Shown: positions 5,877 to 6,380 of the stretch, one piece after another
How positions within the stretch are numbered: position 1 is the stretch's first letter
Layout: each line of letters starts with the position of its first letter
NCBI GenBank assembly: GCA_030146505.1
Contig: JASLCO010000343.1
Span: forward strand, 1 to 6,380
DNA length: 6,380 nucleotides
Direction of reading: 5' to 3'
Origin: Moraxellaceae bacterium
GTDB lineage: Bacteria; Pseudomonadota; Gammaproteobacteria; Pseudomonadales; Moraxellaceae
Translations under genes and position numbers: made by a program
The notes under the pieces: model-generated
What the model saw: the letters and a program-made list of their open reading frames with translations, nothing else
Database searches by the model: none
Told to the model about the DNA's origin: nothing

Positions 5877-5989
5877 GTGAAACGTGACCTCGCCTGCGGC
5901 TTCGTGTGAAACGTGAGTCGTGAAACCCGCCGAGCCGCTTTTGCGTCTAACGATTCACAGGCAGGGCAAAGCCCGCCCTCACGTTTCAC
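5877..5989. repeat. Direct and inverted GTGAAACGTGA repeats
   Basis: GTGAAACGTGA occurs at 5877-5887 and again at 5906-5916 (with a following G at 5917), 29 bases apart. A shorter GTGAAAC is at 5920-5926. CTCACGTTTCAC at 5978-5989 is the exact reverse complement of 5906-5917. Between the inverted arms is a small hairpin, GGC-A-GGGC / AAA / GCCC-GCC (5960-5977). All copies lie in the non-coding gap between rsuA and rpsT. Similar GTGAAACGTGA-like strings are, as I recall, common intergenic filler in some gammaproteobacteria. No function can be assigned. Confidence 0.6.
5896..5942 (+). terminator. Weak candidate terminator after rsuA
   Basis: GCGGCT (5896-5901) pairs with AGCCGC (5933-5938), which is followed at once by TTTT (5939-5942). 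The loop is 31 bases and the stem only 6 bp, so this is a poor intrinsic terminator. It is recorded because its position downstream of the rsuA stop is right and no better candidate lies before rpsT. Confidence 0.25.
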
Positions 5990-6031
5990 CCCGCCGGCCC
6001 AGGACCGTCCCTCCAGAGAAGGACAAGCCGG

Positions 6032-6060
6032 TTGACTTCCCCTCCCCCCATCGGCAGAAT
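6032..6060 (+). promoter_or_regulatory. Sigma-70 promoter for rpsT
   Basis: TTGACT (6032-6037, 5 of 6) and CAGAAT (6055-6060, 4 of 6) are separated by exactly 17 bases. The next bases, TGCGCG, form a G+C-rich discriminator of the kind found at growth-rate and stringently controlled promoters of ribosomal genes. The predicted start is near 6067, giving a leader of about 60 bases. The position fits expression of rpsT independent of rsuA. Confidence 0.65.
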
Positions 6061-6069
6061 TGCGCGCCT

Positions 6070-6091
6070 GTTTCGGGATGCGCCCGGAAAC
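6070..6091 (+). promoter_or_regulatory. Stem-loop at the start of the rpsT leader
   Basis: GTTTC (6070-6074) pairs with GAAAC (6087-6091), and GGG (6075-6077) pairs with CCC (6083-6085), around the loop ATGCG. One G at 6086 is bulged. The stem begins about three bases after the predicted transcription start. In E. coli S20 represses its own translation, so a leader structure could stabilise the mRNA or take part in autoregulation. The hairpin is visible in the sequence; its role is inference. Confidence 0.45.
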
Positions 6092-6126
6092 CCATTTCAT
6101 TGCACTAATTTCAGGAGAGCCCCACT

Positions 6127-6380
6127 GTGGCCAACTCTGCACAAGCCAAGAAGCGTGCTCGCCAGAACGACAAGGTGCGCGCCCACAACGCCAGCCTGCG
6201 CTCCATGGTTCGCACCTATATCAAGAAGGTTGTGAACGCCATTGCCACCGGCAACAAGGCTGATGCCGCTGCTGCTTACACCAGCGCCGTTCCTGTCATC
6301 GACCGCATGGCCGACAAGGGCATCATCCACAAGAACAAGGCCGCTCGTCACAAGAGCCGCCTGAACGCCCAGATCAAGGC
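6127..6380 (+). CDS. rpsT: Ribosomal protein S20, last few codons beyond window
   Basis: Small basic protein of the 30S subunit that binds 16S rRNA and helps early assembly. Translation from GTG at 6127 gives 84 complete codons to the window edge. Landmarks are ANSAQAKKRARQ at the start, HNASLRSMVRTYIKKVV 20-36, and IDRMADKGIIHKNKAARHKS 60-79. E. coli S20 is 87 residues, so about three codons are missing. The start is GTG, preceded by AGGAG (6113-6117) at a 9-base spacing. No in-frame ATG is nearby, and the conserved Ala-Asn follows directly. A non-ATG start is notable because E. coli rpsT uses TTG, where the weak start codon is linked to autogenous translational control. Its promoter and a leader hairpin lie just upstream. 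The divergent neighbour beyond rsuA is murJ, as expected for this locus. Confidence 0.97.
   Translation, partial: MANSAQAKKRARQNDKVRAHNASLRSMVRTYIKKVVNAIATGNKADAAAAYTSAVPVIDRMADKGIIHKNKAARHKSRLNAQIK

Noticed and set aside
5711..6142. A 143-codon minus-strand open frame over the rsuA end and the rsuA-rpsT gap.
   Set aside because: It overlaps the conserved end of rsuA and the rpsT promoter, has no recognisable domain, and spans repeat-rich non-coding DNA.
6097..6351. An 84-codon minus-strand open frame covering rpsT.
   Set aside because: It is the antisense shadow of S20, a known source of spurious annotation. The plus-strand S20 match is complete to the window edge.
1..6380. An undescribed multi-gene system, mobile element, CRISPR array or tRNA/rRNA gene.
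   Set aside because: All sizeable genes are recognised housekeeping genes and the gaps between them are under 300 bases. No integrase, transposase, regularly spaced repeat array or tRNA-like fold was seen on either strand.

Overview
The window reads as a chromosomal housekeeping segment of a fairly GC-rich gammaproteobacterium. The order rpsT / murJ - ribF - ileS is the classic gammaproteobacterial arrangement (as in Pseudomonas). The S20, RibF, RsuA and MurJ sequences resemble gammaproteobacterial versions, and the partial S20 is closer to the Pseudomonas type than to the Xanthomonas type as I recall them. I cannot name the genus. I see no phage, transposase, CRISPR array or novel defence-like system.

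Layout, left to right. (1) 1-2110, minus strand: ileS, isoleucyl-tRNA synthetase, first 703 residues, running off the left edge. (2) 2111-2280: a cluster of GC-rich palindromic repeats between ribF and ileS that extends into the 3' end of ribF and appears to supply its last 18 codons. (3) 2224-3204, minus: ribF, bifunctional riboflavin kinase/FAD synthetase. (4) 3205-3308: an intrinsic terminator for murJ whose 3' half also carries a good sigma-70-type promoter for ribF-ileS. (5) 3309-4901, minus: murJ, lipid II flippase. (6) 4902-5162: divergent intergenic region with a REP-like inverted pair and a probable near-leaderless rsuA promoter framed by a perfect inverted repeat. (7) 5163-5870, plus: rsuA, 16S rRNA pseudouridine synthase, placed between murJ and rpsT. 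(8) 5871-6126: intergenic region with direct and inverted copies of an 11-12 base GTGAAACGTGA(G) motif, a strong rpsT promoter and a leader hairpin. (9) 6127-6380, plus: rpsT, ribosomal protein S20, GTG start, lacking only about its last three codons.

Functionally the genes serve translation (IleS charges tRNA-Ile, RsuA modifies 16S rRNA, S20 is part of the 30S subunit), flavin cofactor synthesis (RibF) and peptidoglycan export (MurJ). The genes themselves are ordinary. The points worth a second look are in the non-coding structure: the repeat-derived RibF tail, the overlapping terminator and promoter, the REP pair between divergent starts, the rsuA start region, the rpsT leader, and two length expansions in the IleS editing domain. 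No stretch over 300 bases lacks a gene.
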